A stretch of DNA of 11,905 bases from Candidatus Onthomorpha intestinigallinarum (GTDB taxonomy: Bacteria; Bacteroidota; Bacteroidia; Bacteroidales; P3). The position numbers and the translations under genes are program-made. Positions 1 to 6,500 of this stretch are shown here, one piece after another (positions within the stretch are counted from its first letter, which is position 1; each line of letters begins with the position of its first letter). The notes below the pieces were generated by a model. The model did no database searches. It was not told the DNA's origin and saw only the letters and a program-made list of their open reading frames with translations. Location of the stretch: the NCBI GenBank assembly GCA_019114015.1, contig DXGG01000217.1, forward strand, positions 1 to 11,905, in the 5' to 3' direction.

Positions 1-489
1 TATTTTGTAACCGAAGGCATAAACCTTTGCAAGGAAGAGGTAGCAACGATGCCGTATTACGCGACTATGAACATCAAAAGCGGAGAGGCCCGCACGGTTG
101 AGATAGTTGCGGACGCGATACCTGAGGGATACAGCGCAACATTGATAGACGGAGACGAGGAGATAGAGTTGACAGAAGGCATGGTTTACACTACGGACAT
201 AGCGAGCGGAGAGAATGCGGAGAGGTTCAAGTTGTTGATAGGCGAGAAGAACGTATCGTTGGAGAGTGCCGAGGCAATAGAGAACCTTATCCAGGTAAGC
301 AACACCGGACGCAGGGTAAACATATCGGCACAGGGTGCGATAGAGGCTGAGGTTTACAATGCTTTGGGACAGAAGGTTTACTCAACGACAGACAACAACT
401 TTACTTTGGACGGAGTTTCAGCCGGCGCATACGTGATAAAGGTAAGCAATGGCAAGAGCGTCAAGAGCGCAAAGATAATCGTTCAATAG
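1..489 (+). CDS. T9SS type A sorting domain-containing protein, C-terminal part only (5' end outside window)
   Basis: The reading frame is open from the first base, so this is the 3' end of a longer gene; the internal ATG at 49 is not a credible start. The 162 visible residues align without gaps to the last 162 residues of the next gene, with about 146 identities by hand count. The final ~68 residues form a type A T9SS sorting domain: a beta-sandwich tail with YNALGQKVY, a GAYVIKV strand and a KIIVQ terminus, as in the Por_Secre_tail family. Proteins with this tail are exported by Sec, cross the outer membrane through T9SS, and usually lose the tail when anchored or released. The region before the tail (IKSGEARTVEIV) looks like another beta domain. 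The passenger domain lies outside the window, so function cannot be named. A hairpin terminator follows 27 nt after the stop. Confidence 0.9.
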   Translation, partial: YFVTEGINLCKEEVATMPYYATMNIKSGEARTVEIVADAIPEGYSATLIDGDEEIELTEGMVYTTDIASGENAERFKLLIGEKNVSLESAEAIENLIQVSNTGRRVNISAQGAIEAEVYNALGQKVYSTTDNNFTLDGVSAGAYVIKVSNGKSVKSAKIIVQ

Positions 490-512
490 CATAATATCGT
501 TATCAAATCATT
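1..512 (+). repeat. Tandem paralogous segment, copy A (pairs with 2555-3071)
   Basis: Positions 1-489 match 2555-3043 at a constant offset of 2554 bases with no indel. After the stop codons the two copies differ by a small indel but again share a 14-base block, GTTATCAAATCATT, at 499-512 and 3058-3071, directly before each terminator. The left edge of copy A lies outside the window. Confidence 0.9.
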
Positions 513-516
513 ATGG

Positions 517-550
517 GAGGAACATTTCTACATGGAATGTTCCTCTTTTT
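517..550 (+). terminator. Rho-independent terminator of the first T9SS gene
   Basis: A 12-bp stem is formed by 517-528 and 534-545. GAGGAACATT pairs perfectly with AATGTTCCTC and is extended by a U-G and a C-G pair. The loop is 5 nt (TACAT). A run of five T follows at 546-550 and, after one C, three more T. It lies 27 nt after the stop codon of the upstream gene. Confidence 0.88.
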
Positions 551-551
551 C

Positions 552-579
552 TTTGTGAAACAATTTATATGTATATTTG
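552..579 (+). promoter_or_regulatory. Candidate Bacteroidota promoter for the 809-residue T9SS protein
   Basis: TATATTTG at 572-579 is a perfect match to the TAnnTTTG -7 box of the Bacteroidota primary sigma factor. A TTTG at 552-555 could serve as the -33 element, but the 16-nt spacer is shorter than the usual 19-21. The -33 candidate sits in the T-rich tail of the preceding terminator. The predicted start would be near 585, giving a leader of about 30 nt. Confidence 0.6.
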
Positions 580-597
580 CATGTATAAATATGTATA
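569..597 (+). repeat. Three direct ATGTATA repeats around the predicted transcription start
   Basis: ATGTATA occurs at 569-575, 581-587 and 591-597, so the starts are 12 and 10 bases apart, close to one helical turn. The first copy overlaps the candidate -7 box and the other two lie in the predicted leader. They could bind a regulator, but the region is very AT-rich and the repeats are short, so chance is possible. Confidence 0.35.
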
Positions 598-600
598 AAA

Positions 601-608
601 AAGGAGGT
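601..608 (+). promoter_or_regulatory. Strong Shine-Dalgarno site (AAGGAGGT)
   Basis: AAGGAGGT ends 5 nt before the ATG at 614 and matches the 16S anti-Shine-Dalgarno almost fully. Most Bacteroidota genes, including the hmu genes in this window, rely on A-rich leaders without such a site. It supports 614 as the start and suggests strong translation. Confidence 0.75.
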
Positions 609-613
609 GTGTT

Positions 614-3043
614 ATGAAAAAAATTACAAGAGTTTTTTTGTGTATGTCGATGTTGCTCTGCACATCTTTTGTCTATTCGCAGCAACAGACTGTTCCCGAC
701 ACAATTCGGAGTGAAGCCGATTTTTGGGCAATGTCTCCGGATGGCAATTATATACAAATGGTTTCTTTTACGCTGACCGATTCTAATAGAACTATTGGTG
801 AGAATATGACAGAGTTTACTGGAAGCTATGACGGCAATGGCAATGGTATAGGATGTAGCATTGAAAGAAATTATCCACTTTTCCCTCCTATAAGCGGAAC
901 AGTGAAAAATCTTGTGGTGCATAATGTCACCGTTAAGGGCGTATTGGACAATTCAGGTATAATTACTTCCCATCTGAAGGAAGGAGGTCTTATCGATCAT
1001 GTCATGTTGAGCTATATAGGAATTTACAATGGAAAGAACACCGGAGGAATAGCAGGATTTATGGACGGCGGTACTATACGTTTTAGTTCGGTTGCTTCCA
1101 TTACCGTTTCGGATACGGTTGATCTTCAAGGGTCCATAGGTGGAGGAGGAATAGTTGGATATATGAAAAAAGGTAACATATACAACTGTGCTGCCGCTTA
1201 TGGAGGTTATCATCCCAATGCAGTAGCGGGTATAGTAGGACTTGTGGACAATACCAATGATTCTGACACGACAGTGATAGAGTCTTGTTGGTGGTCTTCA
1301 TTGATACAAGACAGCGTTTTAAAAGGATTGACGGTAGGAACGACAGGACATCCCGGAATGATGTCGGCAATAGCCAATGTATTGAATGCGGATAAAGATA
1401 ATGTGACGATAAAAAACTGTTATGCAAAAACACAATCTCAAATTCCTCTTTCCGCAACTAACAATGAGGCAAATAACATTCCTGAAAACTGTTATTCTCA
1501 AGCGACAACAAATTTTTCTTATTCGCAACTTGTAGATTCTCTTAACTCCGGAATGGATGTGCCGTCTTTTTTACTTTTAAACGATACAACTATTACTCTG
1601 AACAGAGGTGAACTTATGTACACGACCAAGGACGGCTCTTTCAGAAATGACTCTACTTGGGGAGGTTACTCCTATTATCCTTCTATATTACAGGAAGTAC
1701 ACATACGCCACCAGTTGGATATACCGGGTGGAGAAACCATGATAGTTCCTGCTTCTGCGGTTGTGATTGTGGAGGATGAGGCTTGGACAACGATAGAAGA
1801 CGGAGCAAGTCTTTTGTTGTGCGGAGACAACAGGGAAATAACAAATGTAAAGGTAAAGAAAACTCTTTCAGGCGATAAATGGAATTTTATCGGATTTCCA
1901 AATGTAGAGAATGTATCACCGCTTGCAAATGTCGATTATGACATTTGGGCTTTGCCTTTCGATTATGCGTCCAACGAATGGGATGAGGATAATTTCTTGC
2001 ATTGGACGGCTCAGATACATGATACCGTTTCAAGAGGCAACGGCATATTTGTATGGCCGGCGAGCGACGGTGACATAACGGCCGAATCGGATGGCAGTCA
2101 TATCGAAAAAAACATCGTTGTTACAAAAAATATTCAGGGTTCTCTTAACGGAAACGGTTATTGGATGGCATTGGCCAATCCTTATTTGGGAAAGTTGGAT
2201 GTAGCTAAGTTTATCGATAATCATAATGATCAACTTCAAGGACAAGGCATTTATATTTATAATGGTATCGATTTTACTTTTGAAACGGCAGGTGAAATAC
2301 CTGTCGGCGAAGGTTTCTTTGTCAACATGGTAAATAATGGCAGTCAGACAATAAACTTTCAACCTTCTCAAATGGTCGGATATCCTTCCACGGAAGCCAA
2401 GGCTGTTGCAAGGGAGAAGGAATATGTAAGGGTCTCTGTTTCTACGGACGGTTACAAGGTTCCGGTTATGATATGTCAGAATGATTTGGCAGGTCAGGAG
2501 TATGACATATTCGATGCTAACAAGATGTTCGGAGACGGCAGTGTTGCGGAGCCTTATTTCGTGACCGAAAGCATAAACCTTTGCAAGGAGGAGATAAAGA
2601 GCATGCCGTATTACGCGACTATGAACATCAAGAGCGGAGAAGCTCGCACGGTTGAGATAGTTGCGGACGCGATACCTGAAGGATACAGTGCAACCTTGAT
2701 AGACGGAGAAGATGAGATAGAGTTGACCGAAGGCATGGTTTACACTACGGACATATCGAGCGGAGAGAATGCGGAGAGGTTCAAGCTGTTGATAGGCGAG
2801 AAGAACGTATCGTTGGAAGAAGCCGAGGCGACAGAGAACCTTATACAGGTAAGCAACGTAGGTCGCAGAGTCAACATATCTGCACGTGGTGCGATAGAGG
2901 CTGAGGTTTACAATGCTTTGGGACAGAAGGTTTACACGACGACAAACAACAGTTTCACATTGGATGGAGTTTCGGCCGGAGCATACATCATAAAGGTAAG
3001 CAACGGCAAGAGCGTCAAGAGTGAAAAGATAATTGTTCAATAG
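614..3043 (+). CDS. T9SS-secreted protein with GLUG-like repeats and type A sorting domain
   Basis: 809 residues, complete. Residues 1-22 are a Sec signal peptide (KK, then a hydrophobic core, likely cleavage VYS|Q). Residues ~85-215 hold glycine-rich repeats of GLUG type (NTGGIAG at 142-148, GGGGIVGYM near 176-184, AVAGIVGLVD near 204-213), which usually build a beta-solenoid in surface adhesins. Residues ~420-600 contain two related beta modules, WNFIGFPN at 423-430 and YWMALANPY at 516-524, resembling the W-N-x-I-G-N-P-Y modules common in T9SS-secreted proteins. The type A sorting domain spans ~742-809 (YNALGQKVY, AYIIKVSNGK). The start is fixed by the Shine-Dalgarno at 601-608 and the signal peptide. 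The product is probably cell-surface or secreted; no enzymatic motif was seen, so an adhesin or matrix role is only a guess. The 3' fifth is nearly identical to the upstream gene, whereas the 5' part looks more AT-rich, suggesting a mosaic. Confidence 0.88.
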   Translation: MKKITRVFLCMSMLLCTSFVYSQQQTVPDTIRSEADFWAMSPDGNYIQMVSFTLTDSNRTIGENMTEFTGSYDGNGNGIGCSIERNYPLFPPISGTVKNLVVHNVTVKGVLDNSGIITSHLKEGGLIDHVMLSYIGIYNGKNTGGIAGFMDGGTIRFSSVASITVSDTVDLQGSIGGGGIVGYMKKGNIYNCAAAYGGYHPNAVAGIVGLVDNTNDSDTTVIESCWWSSLIQDSVLKGLTVGTTGHPGMMSAIANVLNADKDNVTIKNCYAKTQSQIPLSATNNEANNIPENCYSQATTNFSYSQLVDSLNSGMDVPSFLLLNDTTITLNRGELMYTTKDGSFRNDSTWGGYSYYPSILQEVHIRHQLDIPGGETMIVPASAVVIVEDEAWTTIEDGASLLLCGDNREITNVKVKKTLSGDKWNFIGFPNVENVSPLANVDYDIWALPFDYASNEWDEDNFLHWTAQIHDTVSRGNGIFVWPASDGDITAESDGSHIEKNIVVTKNIQGSLNGNGYWMALANPYLGKLDVAKFIDNHNDQLQGQGIYIYNGIDFTFETAGEIPVGEGFFVNMVNNGSQTINFQPSQMVGYPSTEAKAVAREKEYVRVSVSTDGYKVPVMICQNDLAGQEYDIFDANKMFGDGSVAEPYFVTESINLCKEEIKSMPYYATMNIKSGEARTVEIVADAIPEGYSATLIDGEDEIELTEGMVYTTDISSGENAERFKLLIGEKNVSLEEAEATENLIQVSNVGRRVNISARGAIEAEVYNALGQKVYTTTNNSFTLDGVSAGAYIIKVSNGKSVKSEKIIVQ

Positions 3044-3071
3044 TATAATAATAGAGTGTTATCAAATCATT
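2555..3071 (+). repeat. Tandem paralogous segment, copy B (pairs with 1-512)
   Basis: This second copy of the C-terminal cassette runs from the codons for YFVTE through the stop codon to the shared 14-base block at 3058-3071. The homology probably begins further upstream in this gene, but copy A is cut by the window edge so the true left boundary cannot be seen. Confidence 0.9.
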
Positions 3072-3074
3072 TGA

Positions 3075-3107
3075 GGGGCGTTCCTTATAGGGGATGCCCC
3101 TTTTTTT
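3075..3107 (+). terminator. Rho-independent terminator of the 809-residue protein gene
   Basis: A 10-bp stem is formed by GGGGCGTTCC (3075-3084) and GGGATGCCCC (3091-3100), including two G-U pairs. The loop is 6 nt and seven T follow at 3101-3107. The stem sequence differs from the terminator at 517-550 although the flanking sequence just before it is shared. Confidence 0.88.
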
Positions 3108-3108
3108 G

Positions 3109-3116
3109 TACATTTG
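3109..3116 (+). promoter_or_regulatory. Candidate -7 box for recG (TACATTTG)
   Basis: TACATTTG fits TAnnTTTG exactly and lies 26 nt before the recG start codon, only one base after the T-run of the preceding terminator. No convincing TTTG was found at the expected -33 distance, because that place is occupied by the terminator stem. The promoter is therefore plausible but incomplete. Confidence 0.5.
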
Positions 3117-3142
3117 CAATTGGAACATAAATAGGTAGGGGC

Positions 3143-5239
3143 ATGGACGGTTTTCTAAATACCAGGATAGAATATTTGAAAGGTGTTGGAGAGAAGAGAG
3201 CCGGGATACTCAACAGAGAGTTGGGTATCTTTACCTTCGGCGATTTGCTTGAACATTACCCGTATCGTTATGTTGACAAGACCAAATATGTCAAGATAAG
3301 GGATATAGGCAGTGACGATGTTTACATTCAGGTTGTTGGCAGAGTAGTCGGCAAGGAGCTTGTTCAGGGCAAGGGTCAAAGGCTTGTGATTCGTTTTGCC
3401 GATGAGACGGCGGCGATAGATCTTGTGTTTTTCCGTGGATTGAAGTGGATAAATGACAGTTTTGTCATAGGCAGGACTTATGTCATCTTTGGCAAACCTA
3501 CCCTTTTCAATGGTTCGTTTAACTTCGCTCATCCCGAGTTCGAAACTCTTGAAGCTCACAAAAAAGGTTTACAGCAGGTTCTTTTTCCTATGTACACAAC
3601 AACAGAAAGAATGAAGAACAGTTTCATCAATTCTAAGACAATGGCAAGGTATGTGTTGGACTTGTTGCTGTTGTGTGACAGAAAAATAGAGGAAACACTT
3701 CCTTCTTACATACTTTCGACCTATAATCTCATATCGAGGCAGAAGGCATTTGAGCAGATACATTTCCCGCAGAGTGACGAACAGTTGACCTTTGCAAAGA
3801 TAAGGCTTAAGTTTGAGGAGTTGTTTTACATGCAGTTGGAGCATCAGTACAACAAAAGCCGCAACACCCGTAGCAGTATCGGTTTTGTTTTCTCCAAGGT
3901 AGGGGACAGTTTCAATGATTTCTATTACAATCATCTGCCATTCACTCTCACCTCGGCACAGCAGAGAGTAGTCAAGGAGATACGCAACGACATGCGTTCC
4001 TCTCATCAGATGAACCGTTTGTTGCAGGGGGATGTGGGTAGCGGCAAGACACTTGTGGCATTGCTTTGCATGCTCATAGCCAAGGACAACGGTTATCAGT
4101 CTGCAATCCTTGCACCTACCGAGTTGTTGGCGCAACAGCATTACAACAGCATAACGAATTTTCTTGAAGATATGCCGGTGAGGGTTTCTCTTCTGACAGG
4201 AGCCACAAAACAGAAGGAACGGAAAGGGTTGTTGAAGGACTTGTCCGAAGGGAGTATAGACATATTGATAGGTACCCATGCCATATTGGAGGATAATGTT
4301 TTGTTTTCCAATCTCGGTTTGGCAGTGATAGACGAACAGCATCGTTTCGGGGTCGAGCAGCGGTCTAAGATGTGGCACAAGAATACCATAGCTCCTCATG
4401 TATTGGTCATGACCGCAACGCCCATACCGCGTACTCTGGCCATGACTGTTTACGGTGATTTGGATACGTCCGTCATAGACGAGTTGCCGCCCAATCGCAG
4501 ACCCGTCAAAACCATGCACATATATGAAAAGGATACGCACGATTTGTTTGGGTTCATGCGTCAGCAGATAGCCGAGGGCCGACAGGTATATGTAGTATAT
4601 CCTTTGATATATGAAAACGAGAAACTTGACTTGAAGGATCTTATGGACGGTTACGATGTGATAGCGGACAACTTCCCGTTGCCGCAATATCAGATAAGCA
4701 TAGTTCACGGGCAGATGGATTCTCAGAGCAAGGAGTATGAAATGGACCGGTTCAAACGCGGCATAACCGATATAATGGTTGCCACTACGGTCATAGAGGT
4801 TGGGGTGGATGTTCCCAATGCGACCGTTATGGTAATAGAGAACGCGGAACGTTTCGGACTGGCCCAGTTGCATCAGTTGAGGGGAAGGGTTGGCAGAGGC
4901 GCTCAGCAGAGCTACTGCATACTGAAGACGAAACATGAACTGACGACAGAAGCACGCTTTAGGATAGAGACCATGTGTAGAACCAATAACGGCTTTGAGA
5001 TAGCTGATGCGGACCTGAAGCTCAGGGGGCCGGGGGATGTTGCGGGAACACAGCAGAGCGGTGTGTTGGATTTGAAGATAGCCGATATAGTGAAGGACAA
5101 CCTTATGTTGGTTCAGGCCAGAGAGCTTGCGGTGAAAATAATTCAGGAAGACCCGCAATTGGTGTTGGACAGGAATGCCTTGCTACGCAGGCAATTGTTT
5201 GAGCAGAGAGAACAGAAGGATTTCTCGCGTATTTCTTAG
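3143..5239 (+). CDS. recG: ATP-dependent DNA helicase RecG
   Basis: 698 residues, close to the ~690 of E. coli RecG. RecG is a superfamily 2 helicase that remodels stalled replication forks and branch-migrates Holliday junctions in the cytoplasm. The N-terminal ~260 residues hold the helix-hairpin-like start (YLKGVGEKRA) and the OB-fold wedge domain. Helicase motifs are in order: Walker A GDVGSGKT at 296-303, DEQH at 397-400 (the RecG form of the DExH box), TATPIPRT at 424-431, and QLRGRVGRG at 578-586. The C-terminal translocation segment reads DLKLRGPGDVAGTQQSG, typical of RecG. All key residues seem intact. The ATG at 3143 gives the expected N-terminus and has a purine-rich GGTAGGGG just upstream. 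The gene stands alone between two terminators and is functionally unrelated to its neighbours. Confidence 0.98.
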   Translation: MDGFLNTRIEYLKGVGEKRAGILNRELGIFTFGDLLEHYPYRYVDKTKYVKIRDIGSDDVYIQVVGRVVGKELVQGKGQRLVIRFADETAAIDLVFFRGLKWINDSFVIGRTYVIFGKPTLFNGSFNFAHPEFETLEAHKKGLQQVLFPMYTTTERMKNSFINSKTMARYVLDLLLLCDRKIEETLPSYILSTYNLISRQKAFEQIHFPQSDEQLTFAKIRLKFEELFYMQLEHQYNKSRNTRSSIGFVFSKVGDSFNDFYYNHLPFTLTSAQQRVVKEIRNDMRSSHQMNRLLQGDVGSGKTLVALLCMLIAKDNGYQSAILAPTELLAQQHYNSITNFLEDMPVRVSLLTGATKQKERKGLLKDLSEGSIDILIGTHAILEDNVLFSNLGLAVIDEQHRFGVEQRSKMWHKNTIAPHVLVMTATPIPRTLAMTVYGDLDTSVIDELPPNRRPVKTMHIYEKDTHDLFGFMRQQIAEGRQVYVVYPLIYENEKLDLKDLMDGYDVIADNFPLPQYQISIVHGQMDSQSKEYEMDRFKRGITDIMVATTVIEVGVDVPNATVMVIENAERFGLAQLHQLRGRVGRGAQQSYCILKTKHELTTEARFRIETMCRTNNGFEIADADLKLRGPGDVAGTQQSGVLDLKIADIVKDNLMLVQARELAVKIIQEDPQLVLDRNALLRRQLFEQREQKDFSRIS

Positions 5240-5257
5240 CTTGTCATTACTCACAAG

Positions 5258-5280
5258 TGATTATTTACAATGATTTTACA
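5258..5280 (+). repeat. Imperfect direct repeat upstream of the hmu promoter
   Basis: TGATTATTTACA (5258-5269) and TGATTTTACA (5271-5280) are adjacent near-copies differing by a two-base gap. They lie about 30-50 bases upstream of the candidate -33 element and could be an activator or repressor site. Short and AT-rich, so weak. Confidence 0.25.
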
Positions 5281-5322
5281 GCCTTTAAAATACTCTTTTT
5301 TGGGTATTGCAGAGCTTTTTTT
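5280..5322 (+). terminator. Possible weak terminator after recG
   Basis: AATACTC (5289-5295) pairs with GGGTATT (5302-5308), with one G-U pair, across a T6 loop. An outer AGC (5280-5282) can pair with GCT (5314-5316) across internal loops, and T runs through 5322. The stem is short and interrupted, so this is weaker than the other two terminators. Confidence 0.42.
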
Positions 5323-5337
5323 GTCCTTATAATTTTG
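5307..5337 (+). promoter_or_regulatory. Candidate promoter of the hmu haem operon
   Basis: TAATTTTG at 5330-5337 matches the TAnnTTTG -7 box exactly. TTG at 5307-5309 lies 20 nt upstream, the normal -33 spacing. This is the best-formed promoter in the window. The predicted start near 5343 gives a leader of about 35 nt that is A-rich just before the ATG at 5378 (ATCAAAAAAAGTGAATT), as is usual in Bacteroidota. Confidence 0.65.
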
Positions 5338-5349
5338 CAGACGAAAATT
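5331..5349 (+). promoter_or_regulatory. Inverted repeat over the hmu -7 box, candidate operator
   Basis: AATTTT (5331-5336) and AAAATT (5344-5349) are inverted copies with a 7-nt spacer, giving a 19-bp dyad that covers the -7 box and the predicted transcription start. Its size and place suit a Fur-like or other iron/haem-responsive repressor. The half-sites are pure A/T and short, so this is a suggestion only. Confidence 0.3.
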
Positions 5350-5377
5350 TTATGGTATTAATCAAAAAAAGTGAATT

Positions 5378-5839
5378 ATGAGATTGAAGATTTTTTTTGC
5401 AATGGTTCTCGTCGCTTTGTTGGCTTTGTCTTGTGAGGACAAAGAAAAGGAAAATACGGTTGATTGTTCCAAAGCAGTTGCAGGTTTGTATGAAGGAAGC
5501 ATTTCTCTTTCTGTCATGGATCAAGAGCAGGGCTCTTTTGACGCAAAGGTCAGAATAGATGCACGAAACGACAATACCGTTAAGGTTACATTGGTTGGCG
5601 GAGTGGGAGAAGGAGCAATGCGACTTGGGGAAATTTCGGTGGAAAACGTTAAGGTTACCACAAATGACCAAGTGACTTATAACTTGGTGGAGACGGCCGT
5701 GAATACAACCGTTGAACAGGTAGCTTATACCGGTACTTTAAAAGGATTTGTTAAAAACAATAAAGCAGAAGTGACCTTTACCGTAAAACCGGGAGCAATG
5801 CCTATGGATGTATGTGCAAAATTCACAGGTGAAAAATAA
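5378..5839 (+). CDS. Calycin-like domain lipoprotein, first gene of the hmu operon
   Basis: 153 residues. Residues 1-18 are a lipoprotein signal (RLK, hydrophobic core, ALSC with Cys19 as the likely lipidation site; the lipobox is relaxed). The residues after the cysteine, CEDKEKE, are acidic, as in the Bacteroidota export signal that sends lipoproteins to the cell surface. Residues ~32-152 resemble the calycin-like beta-barrel family: the opening VAGLYEGSI, the central DNTVKVTL and LGEISVENV, and the closing PGAMPMDVCAKFTG. Calycins include lipocalins and bind small hydrophobic ligands; no biochemical role is established for this bacterial family that I can rely on. It ends 7 nt before hmuY and follows the operon promoter, so a role in haem or porphyrin capture is inferred from context alone. 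Family assignment is from remembered sequence pattern. Confidence 0.72.
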   Translation: MRLKIFFAMVLVALLALSCEDKEKENTVDCSKAVAGLYEGSISLSVMDQEQGSFDAKVRIDARNDNTVKVTLVGGVGEGAMRLGEISVENVKVTTNDQVTYNLVETAVNTTVEQVAYTGTLKGFVKNNKAEVTFTVKPGAMPMDVCAKFTGEK

Positions 5840-5846
5840 TTGACCG

Positions 5847-6500
5847 ATGAATTTCCGTTCTGTCCTTATGATGGGAATAACAGTTTTTTTATTCCCATCA
5901 TGTGAAGGTGTTTTTGACGACATGTACGATGAACCTCGAAATGAAAAAAACGAGGCATTCGGTTTTGTTGCCGTCAATGGCAACAAGGGTACTGTTTATA
6001 TAGATGCTACATCCTATTCATTGTGGACGTATATAGATTTTCATACTAAAACGATTGACACCGTAAGTATAGGAGTAGGAGCAGAACCTAAAGATTGGGA
6101 CATCGCAGTGCATAGATACGATGCTAAAACAAATGGAGGTTCTGTCTTACAGACCAATCTTGTATCTCTGGATGATGTGAATAAAATTTCTCATGTGAAT
6201 GAGGAGCATTTTGTTTCTGATGTGTGGTCGGAGGTCGTGGTCGATATGTCCGGAATGATGGACGGTAATATAATATATTCAGAAAGTTATGTCAATGAGG
6301 TGCTTTCAAAATGGTTGGACGTGAACACCGCTACCATGCCTCCTGTTTATACCTTGTCAGGAAAGGTCTATTTGATTAAGTTGAGTGACGGTACATTTGC
6401 GGCCGTCAGATTGTCGAATTATATGAATGATGCGTCGGTCAAGGGATTCATGACCATAGATTATGTTTATCCATTGAATTTGGGGAAATGTCAAGAATAA
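5847..6500 (+). CDS. hmuY: HmuY-family haem-binding lipoprotein
   Basis: 217 residues. HmuY proteins are surface or shed lipoproteins that take haem from host carriers and hand it to HmuR. Residues 1-18 are a lipoprotein signal with Cys19 in a loose lipobox (FPSC), followed by acidic residues (EGVFDD) suggesting surface exposure. Family marks include WDIAVHRYDAKTNGG at 84-98, LSKWLDV at 153-159, MPPVYTLSGKVYLIK at 164-178, and a C-terminal FMTIDYVYPL strand at 201-210. P. gingivalis HmuY binds haem with two histidines, while several homologues (Tannerella TfoA, Prevotella PinO) use two methionines. Here Met134/137/138 and Met164 lie at comparable places and spacing, and no His occurs after residue 121, so methionine ligation is likely but unproven. 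The stop overlaps the hmuR start by 13 nt, implying translational coupling. No Shine-Dalgarno is visible. Confidence 0.9.
   Translation: MNFRSVLMMGITVFLFPSCEGVFDDMYDEPRNEKNEAFGFVAVNGNKGTVYIDATSYSLWTYIDFHTKTIDTVSIGVGAEPKDWDIAVHRYDAKTNGGSVLQTNLVSLDDVNKISHVNEEHFVSDVWSEVVVDMSGMMDGNIIYSESYVNEVLSKWLDVNTATMPPVYTLSGKVYLIKLSDGTFAAVRLSNYMNDASVKGFMTIDYVYPLNLGKCQE

Noticed and set aside
49..489. Separate 146-residue protein starting at the ATG at 49
   Set aside because: The frame is open upstream to base 1 and the upstream codons are homologous to the internal part of the 809-residue protein, so this is the end of a larger gene.
503..922. Minus-strand open frame of 139 codons spanning the promoter region of the 809-residue gene
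   Set aside because: It crosses a clear terminator, promoter and the signal-peptide codons of the + strand gene, and shows no family resemblance.
2030..3040. Minus-strand open frame of 336 codons antisense to the T9SS protein
   Set aside because: It overlaps the conserved 3' part of a well-supported gene, and the composition (rich in Tyr, Arg, Ser, Leu) reflects the reverse of that gene's codons.
3569..5158. Minus-strand open frame of 529 codons antisense to recG
   Set aside because: It lies wholly within recG, has no recognisable domain, signal or start context, and its Tyr/His/Gln/Leu-rich composition is what the reverse strand of recG codons would produce.
5240..5257. CTTGT...ACAAG inverted repeat just after the recG stop
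   Set aside because: The stem is only 5 bp with an 8-nt loop and has no T-run after it, so it is neither a convincing terminator nor an operator.
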